This document shows, piece after piece, positions 53,616-62,280 of a DNA stretch of 64,000 nt; the first letter of the stretch is position 1; each line of letters starts with the position of its first letter. Below the pieces are notes generated by a model that worked only from the letters and a program-made list of their open reading frames with translations, searched no databases and was not told where the DNA came from. Made by a program: the position numbers and the translations under genes. Source of the DNA: Colletes latitarsis (taxonomy: Eukaryota; Arthropoda; Insecta; Hymenoptera; Colletidae); assembly GCF_051014445.1 (NCBI RefSeq), contig NC_135137.1:21577501-21641500 (forward strand). The letters run 5' to 3'.

Positions 53616-56600
53616 TTACGGACGACGTCGCCGCCTGCCCCCCACCTCTTCACGCGCCCTTTCGGCGTCCTCCTTGGCGGCCATGACCTCTTCACAAAAC
53701 AAGGCCATGGCGGCCCACGCCTCCTCACTGCCGACCATCGCACGAATGACGGCCGGCAGCGAGAGGTCCGCTCCAACTACTCCAACGAGGACACCGCGCT
53801 GAGCTGCCCACGCCGGGCACAACTGCAGCGTGTGCTGCGCGGTGTCCTCCCTTCCCCTGCAATGATGGCACGCAGCCGTCGCCTCCCGCCCTATCCGATG
53901 CAGGTACCGATCGAAGCAACCGTGTCCGGTCAGTACCTGTGTCAGGCGGTAGGTGGGCGTACCCCAGCTACGGCCCACCCAGGCATAAAACACTGGGCGG
54001 ACCGCCGCGGCGACGCGATCATCCCGCTGGTCTGGCTTGGATAACCAGACCAGCCATCGACTATAGACGCGTCGCCGCGCCTGGCTTCGGGCCCTGGCGG
54101 CCTCCTCGCCGTGCGGGTCCACGCCCCGCTGGCGAAGGTCGCAGAGGCTTTGATAGACCTCTGCGTCCATTTTCGCCAGCAGGTGAAACGGCGCGGAACC
54201 CGCCAGCAAGGTGGCGGCTGTGTAGGAGATCGTGCGATAACCCCGCACGACTCTGATGGCGACCAACCTCTGTAACCGACGGAGTACAAATGCACCCCGC
54301 CGATTGGCCATCAGACCGCCGGCCCATATTGGCGCGCCATAAAGCGCCATGGACCGGACGACTCCTAAATACAGCCGCCGTGCCGCCATGTTGGGTCCCC
54401 CGAGATTGGGCATTATGCGACCTAACGCGGCCGCTGCCCTTTCAATACGGGGACCCAACCCTTCCAAATGATGCCCGAACCGCCAGTAGCTGTCGAGGGT
54501 GAGGCCCAGGTACTTCATCCGGCGCCCCACCCCGACTTGGGCTCCACCCACCCGTAGAGACGCCTGGCGCGGCACCCCTCGACCACTGACGTTACACAGC
54601 CAGATGGCCTCGGTCTTTTGGGGTGCCACGCGCAACCCCAGACGCTCTACCTCGGCGACGACTCGTGCCGTCCCTTCCTCCGCGAGGGCCACGGCCCTCC
54701 ACCACGTATCCCCGCCGGCTATCACCAGGGTGTCGTCGGCATAACAAACCAACGACACGCCGACGGGGAGGTCAGCCCGCAGCACCGCGTCATACGCCAA
54801 GTTCCACAGGAGCGGCCCGAGGACCGACCCCTGTGGAACGCCGCGGTGCACCGCTCTCTGCTCCATCCCGTTCCGACCCGGATATTGGACTACCCTGCCC
54901 TGCAGATAGTCCCCGATCAGTCGACACAGATAGGCGGGCACCCGGTGGTACTGGAGTGCCCGACCTATCGCCCCCCAGGAGACGGTGTTAAAGGCGTTGG
55001 CTATGTCCAACGAGACTGCCAACGCCACACCCCCCCGGGAGATTGCCGATTCCGCCAGGGTCCGCACGGTCGCTATGGCGTCGACAGTGGAGCGGCCCCG
55101 GCGAAAGCCGAACTGTCGGTCGGCCAGATCAGGGCCGACGCGGGACAGATGCCCCTCGAGACGGGATACAATGACCCGCTCGAGGAGTTTCCCAGCCTCG
55201 TCCAACAGACAAATGGGTCGGAACGCGGATGGAGAATCCGCGGGCTTCCCTGGCTTGTGGAGGAGGACCAACCTCGCCACCTTCCATATGGGGGGGAACT
55301 GACCGGTCCGCAGGCACGCGTCGAAGACGCTTATCAGCCCGGCCCCCAGAACGCCCACCGCTACTGCCCAGGCCCTGCCAGGTATGCCGTCCGGTCCTGG
55401 CGCCGTCTTCTTGGCAGCCATTCTCCGGACGGCCCTAGCTAGCTCCTCCTCGGAGACCCCCAGTTCGTCGGACCACCAAGGCGGGTGATCCGGCTGTGGC
55501 TCGGGGGGATGCAGGAACGCCTCTCCCCCAGCGGGGAAGAGGACGCGCATAGTTTCCCCGAGCAGCTGGGGGTCGAGGCTCTCTGTGATCGGGGGCGCCC
55601 ATGATCGCATCTTCCCTACGACCATATGATAAGGGCGCCCCCATGGATTTGCATCCAGAGACCCGAGGAGCTCCGTCCATGCCTGGGCTTTCGCGGTCGC
55701 GATGGCCCGGCGGATGGTTCTTCGCGCCAGGGAAAATTCCCCGCGCAACCCCACCACCTCTGCCTCCGTCGCCCCGCGCCGTCTCCTGGCGCGGGTGTAC
55801 CGGCGTCGGGCGACAACGCACCGAGTGCGTAAATCCTCGATCTCGCCCGACCACCAGTACACGGACCCCCCTCGGCTCGGGGCGGTGGCCCGGGGCATGA
55901 CTGCGTCACACAACGACGTCATAGTCTCCCGGAACCAACGCGCCCCGGCAGATGGATTGCCGAGGGTCCGGCGTGGCATCTCCTGCCATGCCACAACAGA
56001 GGCTGCCATCGCAAGGGCGTCCGGGTCCAGCCTCTTGGCGGACCAGCGTGGCACCGGGTGTGCATCCCTGCCCGGTTGGCGGGGTCCATTTAAGCCGGGG
56101 GTCGCGGATACGGAAAACGTAATGTAGAGGTGGTCGCTTAACGTGGCCACCTCTTCCGCGACCCTCCAGTCGGACACACGGCGTGCTATGGCGGGGCTCC
56201 CCAACGATATGTCGACGATCGACTCGCCCCGCGCGTGCACGCACGTGCTCACGGCCCCTTGATTCAAAACTACGAGGCCGTGACCCGCCGCCCATTCGAG
56301 CATCGCGTCGCCCTTCACGGTCGTCCTGGGGCAGCCCCAGGCTGCAGCGTGGGCATTAAAATCGCCCAGGACGAGTACCCCACTGGCGAGATGTGGGGAG
56401 ATGCATCTCCCCACCTCGTCGAGGTACGCCTCAAATTCGCTGAGGCCCATAGCGGGCGACGCGTAACACCCGGCAACCACGAGTTCCCCCCACTTCACCG
56501 CCACAAAACCGTGGCCCCTCCCCACTACGGGGCACGGCAACGTGCCGCGCCCGTACTGCCAGGTGATCGCCGAGACCCCGTTAAGGTCCCCCACCCAAGC

Positions 56601-56732
56601 GGGGTGTTTGGGGACACGGTAGGGCTCGGCGATCACGGCCATCCCGATGTTCCACTGCCGGAGGGTTTGGAGCATGAGATCCTGAGCCTCCCGGCAGTGG
56701 TTCAAATTTACCTGGAGGAGGCGTTGAGACAT
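53616..56732 (-). CDS. ORF2: endonuclease and reverse transcriptase (1038 aa)
   Basis: This protein nicks the target DNA and copies the element RNA from the nick (target-primed reverse transcription). Residues about 1-220 form an apurinic-like endonuclease: LQVNLNHC near the N-terminus, E36 in AEPY, GDFNAH at 123-128, D174 in SIVDISL, and S199-D200-H201. The reverse transcriptase spans about 440-750: GPDGI from 446, FRPIC from 504, QFGFRRGRST from 540, motif A with D576, GVPQGSVLGP at 631-640, YADD at 664-667, and KYLGLTLD at 740-747. Near the C-terminus HGCFDRYLHRIG precedes a C-X2-C-X8-H-X4-C motif (955-972), typical of R1-clade ORF2. All expected catalytic residues are present and no stop interrupts the frame. 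The ATG is four codons before the conserved endonuclease start and has A at -3. It overlaps the end of ORF1 by 25 nt in another frame. Confidence 0.97.
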   Translation of the reverse strand: MSQRLLQVNLNHCREAQDLMLQTLRQWNIGMAVIAEPYRVPKHPAWVGDLNGVSAITWQYGRGTLPCPVVGRGHGFVAVKWGELVVAGCYASPAMGLSEFEAYLDEVGRCISPHLASGVLVLGDFNAHAAAWGCPRTTVKGDAMLEWAAGHGLVVLNQGAVSTCVHARGESIVDISLGSPAIARRVSDWRVAEEVATLSDHLYITFSVSATPGLNGPRQPGRDAHPVPRWSAKRLDPDALAMAASVVAWQEMPRRTLGNPSAGARWFRETMTSLCDAVMPRATAPSRGGSVYWWSGEIEDLRTRCVVARRRYTRARRRRGATEAEVVGLRGEFSLARRTIRRAIATAKAQAWTELLGSLDANPWGRPYHMVVGKMRSWAPPITESLDPQLLGETMRVLFPAGGEAFLHPPEPQPDHPPWWSDELGVSEEELARAVRRMAAKKTAPGPDGIPGRAWAVAVGVLGAGLISVFDACLRTGQFPPIWKVARLVLLHKPGKPADSPSAFRPICLLDEAGKLLERVIVSRLEGHLSRVGPDLADRQFGFRRGRSTVDAIATVRTLAESAISRGGVALAVSLDIANAFNTVSWGAIGRALQYHRVPAYLCRLIGDYLQGRVVQYPGRNGMEQRAVHRGVPQGSVLGPLLWNLAYDAVLRADLPVGVSLVCYADDTLVIAGGDTWWRAVALAEEGTARVVAEVERLGLRVAPQKTEAIWLCNVSGRGVPRQASLRVGGAQVGVGRRMKYLGLTLDSYWRFGHHLEGLGPRIERAAAALGRIMPNLGGPNMAARRLYLGVVRSMALYGAPIWAGGLMANRRGAFVLRRLQRLVAIRVVRGYRTISYTAATLLAGSAPFHLLAKMDAEVYQSLCDLRQRGVDPHGEEAARARSQARRRVYSRWLVWLSKPDQRDDRVAAAVRPVFYAWVGRSWGTPTYRLTQVLTGHGCFDRYLHRIGREATAACHHCRGREDTAQHTLQLCPAWAAQRGVLVGVVGADLSLPAVIRAMVGSEEAWAAMALFCEEVMAAKEDAERAREEVGGRRRRRP
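56708..56732 (-). promoter_or_regulatory. 25-nt ORF1/ORF2 overlap, probable translational coupling
   Basis: The ORF2 ATG (56730-56732 on the complement) lies 22 nt before the ORF1 stop TAA (56708-56710), in a different frame. Overlapping or abutting ORFs are usual in R1-clade elements, where ORF2 is thought to be translated by termination and reinitiation. Ribosomes ending ORF1 would have to step back about 22 nt to restart at ORF2. The overlap is seen directly; the mechanism is inferred. Confidence 0.7.
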
Positions 56733-59700
56733 TCTCGGGTCTCACCCGCGGCCTCCTCCAGGCCTCCCCTTCCAGTGCTTATGGACGCCTCTGTGCGCCC
56801 CGGATCTTTGCCGCCGTACGAGGCCATCACCCCCCGACTAAGGGGCTCTGACCCGCACGGCGGCTGGGATGTCGATTGGAGTGGGGACTCTGCAGGGCCA
56901 CCCCCGGACAAAATGCATTCCGACTTCGTGGAGGTGGTGGGCGCCGAGTCGCAAGGCGCCACATCCACCTCCATCATCTCCGTCACTGTCTGCGGGGCGG
57001 TCACTCCCGCCACCACCACCCCTCCCGTCACAACAGAGGCTGGGGCGGGTATAGCACCCGACACCACAGCTGGGGACGGCTGGGTACAAGCCGCCCCTTG
57101 GACCTCCATCGCGACGGGTACCGGCGCCGGCTCAACACCAGCCGGCACCGTGGGTGGGGTCACACTCGACCCTTTCGCCTTCTTCCCCTTGCGTTTGGGG
57201 GGACGGCACGCCGCCCCACCCATGCGGTGATCCGCTGGCCGCCCCAAGCCCACACAAAGGGGGCATTTAGGGGCGGCCGTGCACTCCCGTGCGGTGTGGG
57301 AGGCCCCTCCGCAGCGGTAACAGAGGCCGCTGCGATCGACAGTGCTGGTGCACCGCTGCCGGACATGTCCGAACTCCAGGCAGCGGTGGCACTGCAGCGG
57401 CCTCGCTGCGAGTACTGCCAGCCGGGCCTCGAAGAAGCCGACCATTAATCGGCCGGACTTCGCGAGCTTGGTTGCGGCGCGAAGGGGACAGCGGGCCCAG
57501 GCAGTAAACATGCCCGAGCTGTCCCGGCGGAGGTCACCAACGTTTACCTCCGCAGCGCCGCAACCCCCGGCTGTGGCAAGGGCCTCCCTGACAGCCTGCT
57601 GGGTGGCTGCCTCCGACAGGCCGGACACCCTTAACTCGGCCTGTTTTTGGGGGCAAGCCACCCGAACACCCTCGACCTGGAGGGCCACCTCAAGACGCGC
57701 CCTCAGGGCGGTCGCCTTTTCTTTCCCCTTCTCACCGGGGATCGCTAGCAATAGCGCCCCGGTAACTGCCCTGGTGGGGCGCATCCCGGTGAGCCCGAGA
57801 TCTTTGCAAATCTCGGGCATCACCCTATTGAGGAGGGGGCCCAAATCTCCTTCTCGTCCGGAGGCGGCGGTCACCGAGACTGCCGCATTCTTCGGCAGCC
57901 TCGGCAGTTTGGCCGCCGGAACCTGGACACCATCCTTCTTTTTACTGCCCGCAGCCGTAGTGGCGGCTAGCCGACTGGCAGCGGGTATCTTGCCGCCCTT
58001 AGAGGAAGCCGCGAAAGGTGCCGCACCCTTTTCACTACCCCTCTTCTTCCCCCTCCTCACCACCTCAGCCCAGGAGCCCTGCCCATCGTTGGCAGGAGCA
58101 GGGGTGGACTTTGCCTTGGAGTTGGCTGGCGGTGCGGACCTGCCGCTATCCGCCTTGGGAGGTGGTGGAGGGGGACGATGCGTTGCCTTCGGCGGCATCG
58201 TAGATTTCGGGGCGGGTGAATTCGCCACGCCCGCCCCACCGGCCGCTGCTGTACCTCCTTGGGCCTTGGCGGCATCTCTCTTCTTGGGGGTGCTGCCCGA
58301 TTTCGTCACCGCAGTTCCCTTCGCCTTCCCTTTTGGCGCCTCCAGCACTTTCGCCATAGCCGGCGGAGCCGCTCTCACGAATGCGGAAGGGGGCAGCGGA
58401 ACATTCCCGAGCGGCGGGCGAGACACTGCCCGCCACACCGCCTCAAAACGGGCGTCGAAACGGCTCTCGACAGCCGATATGTGTCCCGCCATCTCGGAAA
58501 CCCTTTTGACGACTTCGGTCATCATGACCATCAAAGGGTTTCCGGACGCGGGACTCTCCTCCTCAATCGGGGCAGGCCGTGCTGCAGACGACGGTCCTGC
58601 GACCGACGTCTCGACCTCCATGCCGGTGTCCTCCCCGGCAAATGTTGACGGAAGGAGATCCTTCCGCCGGGGTCGAGGGACACACGGCAATTCATGGTCC
58701 GGTGGCGTCTCGCTGGCCAACTCCTCCCCCTCCCGAAGCAGCCTCCGCTGCTCCTGCTTATACCTCAGGCGGCCCACTTCCCGCCTGAGGTGCTCCAGCT
58801 CCCTGTCCTTAACTCTCACGGTCTCGGACAGGGTTGTGGCGGTCTTGTCCGCCACCTCCAACCTCTTCTCGAGGGCCTTGGCCCTCCTCTCCCACTCGCC
58901 CTGGCGAATGACTACCTCCCGGGCCGGCCTATTGGGATTTTCGGCACGGTCAGCTCTGCCGTGAAGTTCTTCGGCGCTGACCATAGCCACCCTCGCTGCC
59001 AAGCGGAGCCCACGGATGTCCGTCGTCTTAAGGTGGCTTGCGGTGTCTGCCACCTTGACGACGGACTCTAGTTGCTCCTTGAGCCGACCCAGGAGCTCGT
59101 CCGATTTCATGAAGTCTGCCTGCTTCGGCAGGGCCTTCATCCCGGGACCCAACTTTTTGGGGTCCACGAAGATACCCCTGGGTCTTCCAGCCCCGGGGCC
59201 CTTCCTCTTTCTCTTACCGGGACCATAACCCTCGCTGGAGTCGCCACTCTCAGCTTCGTCACCGGTGCAAGGATTCGGCGCCCACTCGTCGCCATCCTGC
59301 GAGTCGTCGTCGTCGAGGGTGTGGGAGATGGTCTTCCCAACGCATACCGTCCCCTCATCTTTCCTCTGGGCTGCGCCGCCCATCGAAGGCAGCGATCCCA
59401 CGGCATCATGCCTCTTGCGGGGAGGTGACTCCCTCCCCGCCTTACGCCACTCCGTGACATTTAGCCGCTCTAGGCTGACAACAGGAGCGGGACCGACCCT
59501 GACCAGGTCAACATCACACTCCAGGTGGACCCCCAACGGGGGATTCACCACCTGCACACTCCTGACCGTGGCTTTAACCCCACCAGGAAGTGGTCCATCC
59601 ATATTATTGTTCAATAAACCAATCTCGTCTGCCGATACACATGCCATTCCGTTTTCCAAATTTCCAGTCCGGTTGCTAATTTGAGAGTCATTAATGTCCA

Positions 59701-59755
59701 TTACAGTTCCCACGAGTGTGGTCGGAATGGAGGTCACCCCAGGCAGAGCCGCCAT
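56708..59755 (-). CDS. ORF1: gag-like nucleic-acid-binding protein (1015 aa)
   Basis: In R1-clade elements this protein packages the RNA and, in telomere-specific members, carries the particle to the nucleus. Seen here: an acidic stretch (about 147-175) and then a basic patch KRKRK at 181-185 followed by GRPRG, a possible nuclear signal or AT-hook-like site. A probable coiled coil covers about 280-345. A long Ala/Pro/Lys-rich, low-complexity region covers about 460-610 and includes a run of six prolines. A conserved domain (LRVSGLSEAA onward) precedes three zinc knuckles: C-X2-C-X4-H-X4-C at 789-802 and 812-825, then C-X2-C-X8-H-X6-C at 831-850. Three such knuckles are usual in this clade. 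The start is the first ATG after an in-frame TAG five codons upstream, with G at -3 and +4. The frame is open throughout. The N-terminal half is not recognisable beyond its composition. Confidence 0.94.
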   Translation of the reverse strand: MAALPGVTSIPTTLVGTVMDINDSQISNRTGNLENGMACVSADEIGLLNNNMDGPLPGGVKATVRSVQVVNPPLGVHLECDVDLVRVGPAPVVSLERLNVTEWRKAGRESPPRKRHDAVGSLPSMGGAAQRKDEGTVCVGKTISHTLDDDDSQDGDEWAPNPCTGDEAESGDSSEGYGPGKRKRKGPGAGRPRGIFVDPKKLGPGMKALPKQADFMKSDELLGRLKEQLESVVKVADTASHLKTTDIRGLRLAARVAMVSAEELHGRADRAENPNRPAREVVIRQGEWERRAKALEKRLEVADKTATTLSETVRVKDRELEHLRREVGRLRYKQEQRRLLREGEELASETPPDHELPCVPRPRRKDLLPSTFAGEDTGMEVETSVAGPSSAARPAPIEEESPASGNPLMVMMTEVVKRVSEMAGHISAVESRFDARFEAVWRAVSRPPLGNVPLPPSAFVRAAPPAMAKVLEAPKGKAKGTAVTKSGSTPKKRDAAKAQGGTAAAGGAGVANSPAPKSTMPPKATHRPPPPPPKADSGRSAPPANSKAKSTPAPANDGQGSWAEVVRRGKKRGSEKGAAPFAASSKGGKIPAASRLAATTAAGSKKKDGVQVPAAKLPRLPKNAAVSVTAASGREGDLGPLLNRVMPEICKDLGLTGMRPTRAVTGALLLAIPGEKGKEKATALRARLEVALQVEGVRVACPQKQAELRVSGLSEAATQQAVREALATAGGCGAAEVNVGDLRRDSSGMFTAWARCPLRAATKLAKSGRLMVGFFEARLAVLAARPLQCHRCLEFGHVRQRCTSTVDRSGLCYRCGGASHTARECTAAPKCPLCVGLGRPADHRMGGAACRPPKRKGKKAKGSSVTPPTVPAGVEPAPVPVAMEVQGAACTQPSPAVVSGAIPAPASVVTGGVVVAGVTAPQTVTEMMEVDVAPCDSAPTTSTKSECILSGGGPAESPLQSTSQPPCGSEPLSRGVMASYGGKDPGRTEASISTGRGGLEEAAGETRECLNASSR

Positions 59756-59957
59756 GCCTGGGGAAGCCTAATACTCCGGGGGTCCGGCAGGTGCCCCCGG
59801 AGGTGGTCGCTAGGGATTGGGCCTTCTCTCCCAACCATGCATCCCATCGCCGCGCACCATAACTTAGGATTAGAGGGTAATTTATAGAGTTACCATCCTC
59901 GCGGCCCAGGCGGTTAAGCCAAGGCCCCCGGTCGTCCTGCCGCCACGTACCATTCAC
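59691..59957 (-). CDS. Possible upstream ORF overlapping the ORF1 start (88 aa)
   Basis: An ATG at 59957 opens an 88-codon frame that runs through the 5' UTR and ends 65 nt inside ORF1, in a different frame. The predicted peptide (MNGTWRQDDRGPWLNRLG at its start) has no domain I recognise. It may be chance in GC-rich DNA, or it may reduce ORF1 translation as an upstream ORF. I report it as weak because nothing apart from its position supports expression. Confidence 0.25.
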   Translation of the reverse strand: MNGTWRQDDRGPWLNRLGREDGNSINYPLILSYGARRWDAWLGEKAQSLATTSGGTCRTPGVLGFPRHGGSAWGDLHSDHTRGNCNGH

Positions 59958-60093
59958 AAAACCAAAACTGGAGTTGTGAATGGGTCGTTGCGACGGCCAA
60001 CAGGAGGCTTACGGTGTGATTAGCATCAGGTACCTCGGGGTCGCTACGCCCCGTACTGCGCCGGACACCTGGCCGGACACAGCCCCTGAGGCG
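59756..60093 (-). other. Retrotransposon 5' UTR
   Basis: About 340 nt between the upstream satellite boundary and the ORF1 ATG. In R1-clade elements this region normally holds an internal RNA polymerase II promoter that starts at the first base of the element; I cannot identify specific promoter motifs here. An out-of-frame upstream ORF of 88 codons (59691-59957) begins in this region and runs past the ORF1 start. The 5' boundary is placed where non-repetitive sequence ending in GAGGCG meets CCTAACCCAGACC. Confidence 0.75.
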
Positions 60094-60303
60094 ACCTAAC
60101 CCAGACCTAACCCAGACCTAACCGGTGTTACCGACTAAAATATTGATCGAAACCAGGTTTAATTGACTGTTTCAGTGTGTTACCACATTACTACGCGATT
60201 CAAACCAGAGAAAACCAAGGATCTGGCCTACAAGTATGCGGAAACGGCAAAATCATGAGCCAGATGCGGGCATAACCCAGACGTAACCCAGACCTAACCG
60301 GTG

Positions 60304-62280
60304 TTATGTTCAAAAATGTGAATCGAAACCAGGTTTAATTGATTGTTTCAGTGTGGTACCACAATACTACGTGATTCAAACCCCAAAAAACCTAGGATCT
60401 GGCCAACATGTATGCGCAGAAGGCAAAATCATGAGCCAGATGAGGGCATAACCCAGACCTAACCCAGACCTAACCGGTGTTACCGACTAAAATACTGACC
60501 GAATCCAGGTATAATTGACTGTTATTGTGTGGTTCCACATTACTATGTGATTCAAACCCGAAAAAACCCAGGATCTGGCCAACAAGTATGCGAAGAAGGC
60601 AAAATCATGAGCCAGATGCGGGCATTTCCCAGGCCTAACCCTGACCTAACCGGTGTTACCGACTAAAATACTGACCGAATCCAGGTATAATTGACTGTTG
60701 TTACTGTGTGGTTCCACATTACTACGTGATTCAAACCAGAGAAGACCAAGGCTCTGGCAAACAAGAATGCGGACAAGGCAAAATCATGAGCCAGATGCGG
60801 GTATAACCCAGACGTAACCCAGACCTAACCGGAGTTATCCTCTAAAATATTGATCGCAACCAAGTTTAATGGACTGTCTCCGTGTGGAACCACATTACTA
60901 CGTGACTCGAACACTAAAAAACCCAGGATCTGGCCAACAAGTATGCGAAGAAGGCAAAATCATGAGCCAGATGCGGGCATAACCCAGAACTAACCGGTGT
61001 TATGTTCAAAAATGTGAATCGAAACCAGGTTTAATTGATTGTTTCAGTGTGGTACCACATTACTACGTGATTCAAACCCGAAAAAACCCAGGATCTGGCC
61101 AACAAGTATGCGAAGAAGGCAAAATCATGAGCCAGATGCGGGCATTTCCCAGGCCTAACCCTGACCTAACCGGTGATACCGACTAAAATACTGACCGAAT
61201 CCAGGTATAATTGACTGTTACTGTGTGGTTCCACATTACTACGTGATTCAAACCAGAGAAGACCAAGGCTCTGGCAAACAAGAATGCGGACAAGGCAAAA
61301 TCATGAGCCAGATGCGCGTATTACCCAGACGTAAACCATACCTAACCGGTGTTATGTTCAAAAATGTGAATCGAAACCAGGTTTAATTGATTGTTTCAGT
61401 GTGGTACCACAATACTACGTGATTCAAACCCCAAAAAACCTAGGATCTGGCCAACATGTATGCGCAGAAGGCAAAATCATGAGCCAGATGAGGGCATAAC
61501 CCAGACCTAACCCAGACCTAACCGGTGTTATGTTCAAAAATGTGAATCGAAACCAGGTTTAATTGATTGTTTCAGTGTGGTACCACAATACTACGTGATT
61601 CAAACCCCAAAAAACCTAGGATCTGGCCAACATGTATGCGCAGAAGGCAAAATCATGAGCCAGATGAGGGCATAACCCAGACCTAACCCAGACCTAACCG
61701 GTGTTACCGACTAAAATACTGACCGAATCCAGGTATAATTGACTGTTATTGTGTGGTTCCACATTACTATGTGATTCAAACCCGAAAAAACCCAGGATCT
61801 GGCCAACAAGTATGCGAAGAAGGCAAAATCATGAGCCAGATGCGGGCATTTCCCAGGCCTAACCCTGACCTAACCGGTGTTACCGACTAAAATACTGACC
61901 GAATCCAGGTATAATTGACTGTTGTTACTGTGTGGTTCCACATTACTACGTGATTCAAACCAGAGAAGACCAAGGCTCTGGCAAACAAGAATGCGGACAA
62001 GGCAAAATCATGAGCCAGATGCGGGTATAACCCAGACGTAACCCAGACCTAACCGGAGTTATCCTCTAAAATATTGATCGCAACCAAGTTTAATGGACTG
62101 TCTCCGTGTGGAACCACATTACTACGTGACTCGAACACTAAAAAACCCAGGATCTGGCCAACAAGTATGCGAAGAAGGCAAAATCATGAGCCAGATGCGG
62201 GCATAACCCAGAACTAACCGGTGTTATGTTCAAAAATGTGAATCGAAACCAGGTTTAATTGATTGTTTCAGTGTGGTACC
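60304..62280. repeat. 1224-bp block duplication, second copy partial
   Basis: Copy 1 is 60304-61527 and copy 2 is 61528 to about 62280. TTATGTTC occurs at 60304 and 61528, and the rare CAGAACTAACC tail (a single telomere-like unit with A for C) at 60986 and 62210, both 1224 bp apart. Copies also share GATCGCAACC and GACTCGAACACTAAAAAACC. The length is seven monomers less about 8 bp. Confidence 0.85.

Larger units (their letters stand above)
53083..60093 (-). mobile_element. R1-clade non-LTR retrotransposon, apparently full length
   Basis: The element is about 7.0 kb and reads on the minus strand: a 5' UTR of about 340 nt, ORF1 (1015 aa, gag-like), ORF2 (1038 aa, endonuclease plus reverse transcriptase), a 510-nt 3' UTR and a 23-nt poly(A) seen as poly(T) at 53083-53105. 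It is much more GC-rich than the satellite on both sides. It has no long terminal repeats, no integrase and no visible RNase H domain, which fits the R1 clade (R1, TRAS, SART, Waldo and relatives). Both ORFs are uninterrupted. It lies inside the telomere-like CCTAA-containing tail of a satellite monomer. No clear target-site duplication can be defined because the flanks are themselves repetitive. The exact 5' end is uncertain by a few bases (60091-60095). Clade assignment is confident; telomere targeting is inferred. Confidence 0.96.

Noticed and set aside
53339..59684. Long plus-strand ORFs inside the retrotransposon (for example 54618-55442, 56235-57230 and 57342-58964)
   Set aside because: They are antisense shadows of ORF1 and ORF2. 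The GC-rich codons of the true frames suppress stops on the other strand, and the translations are low-complexity with no recognisable domain.
53083..60093. Ribosomal R1 element inserted in 28S rDNA
   Set aside because: The protein layout is R1-clade, but both flanks are satellite and no rRNA sequence is present.
53083..60093. RNase H domain or LTR-type integrase in the element
   Set aside because: After the reverse transcriptase there is only the Cys-His motif region. I see no RNase H catalytic pattern, no integrase and no terminal repeats.
53070..60110. A 13-bp target-site duplication across the element
   Set aside because: The two 13-base flanks agree at 9 positions only, and that agreement is explained by both being telomere-like units, so it is not a valid duplication.
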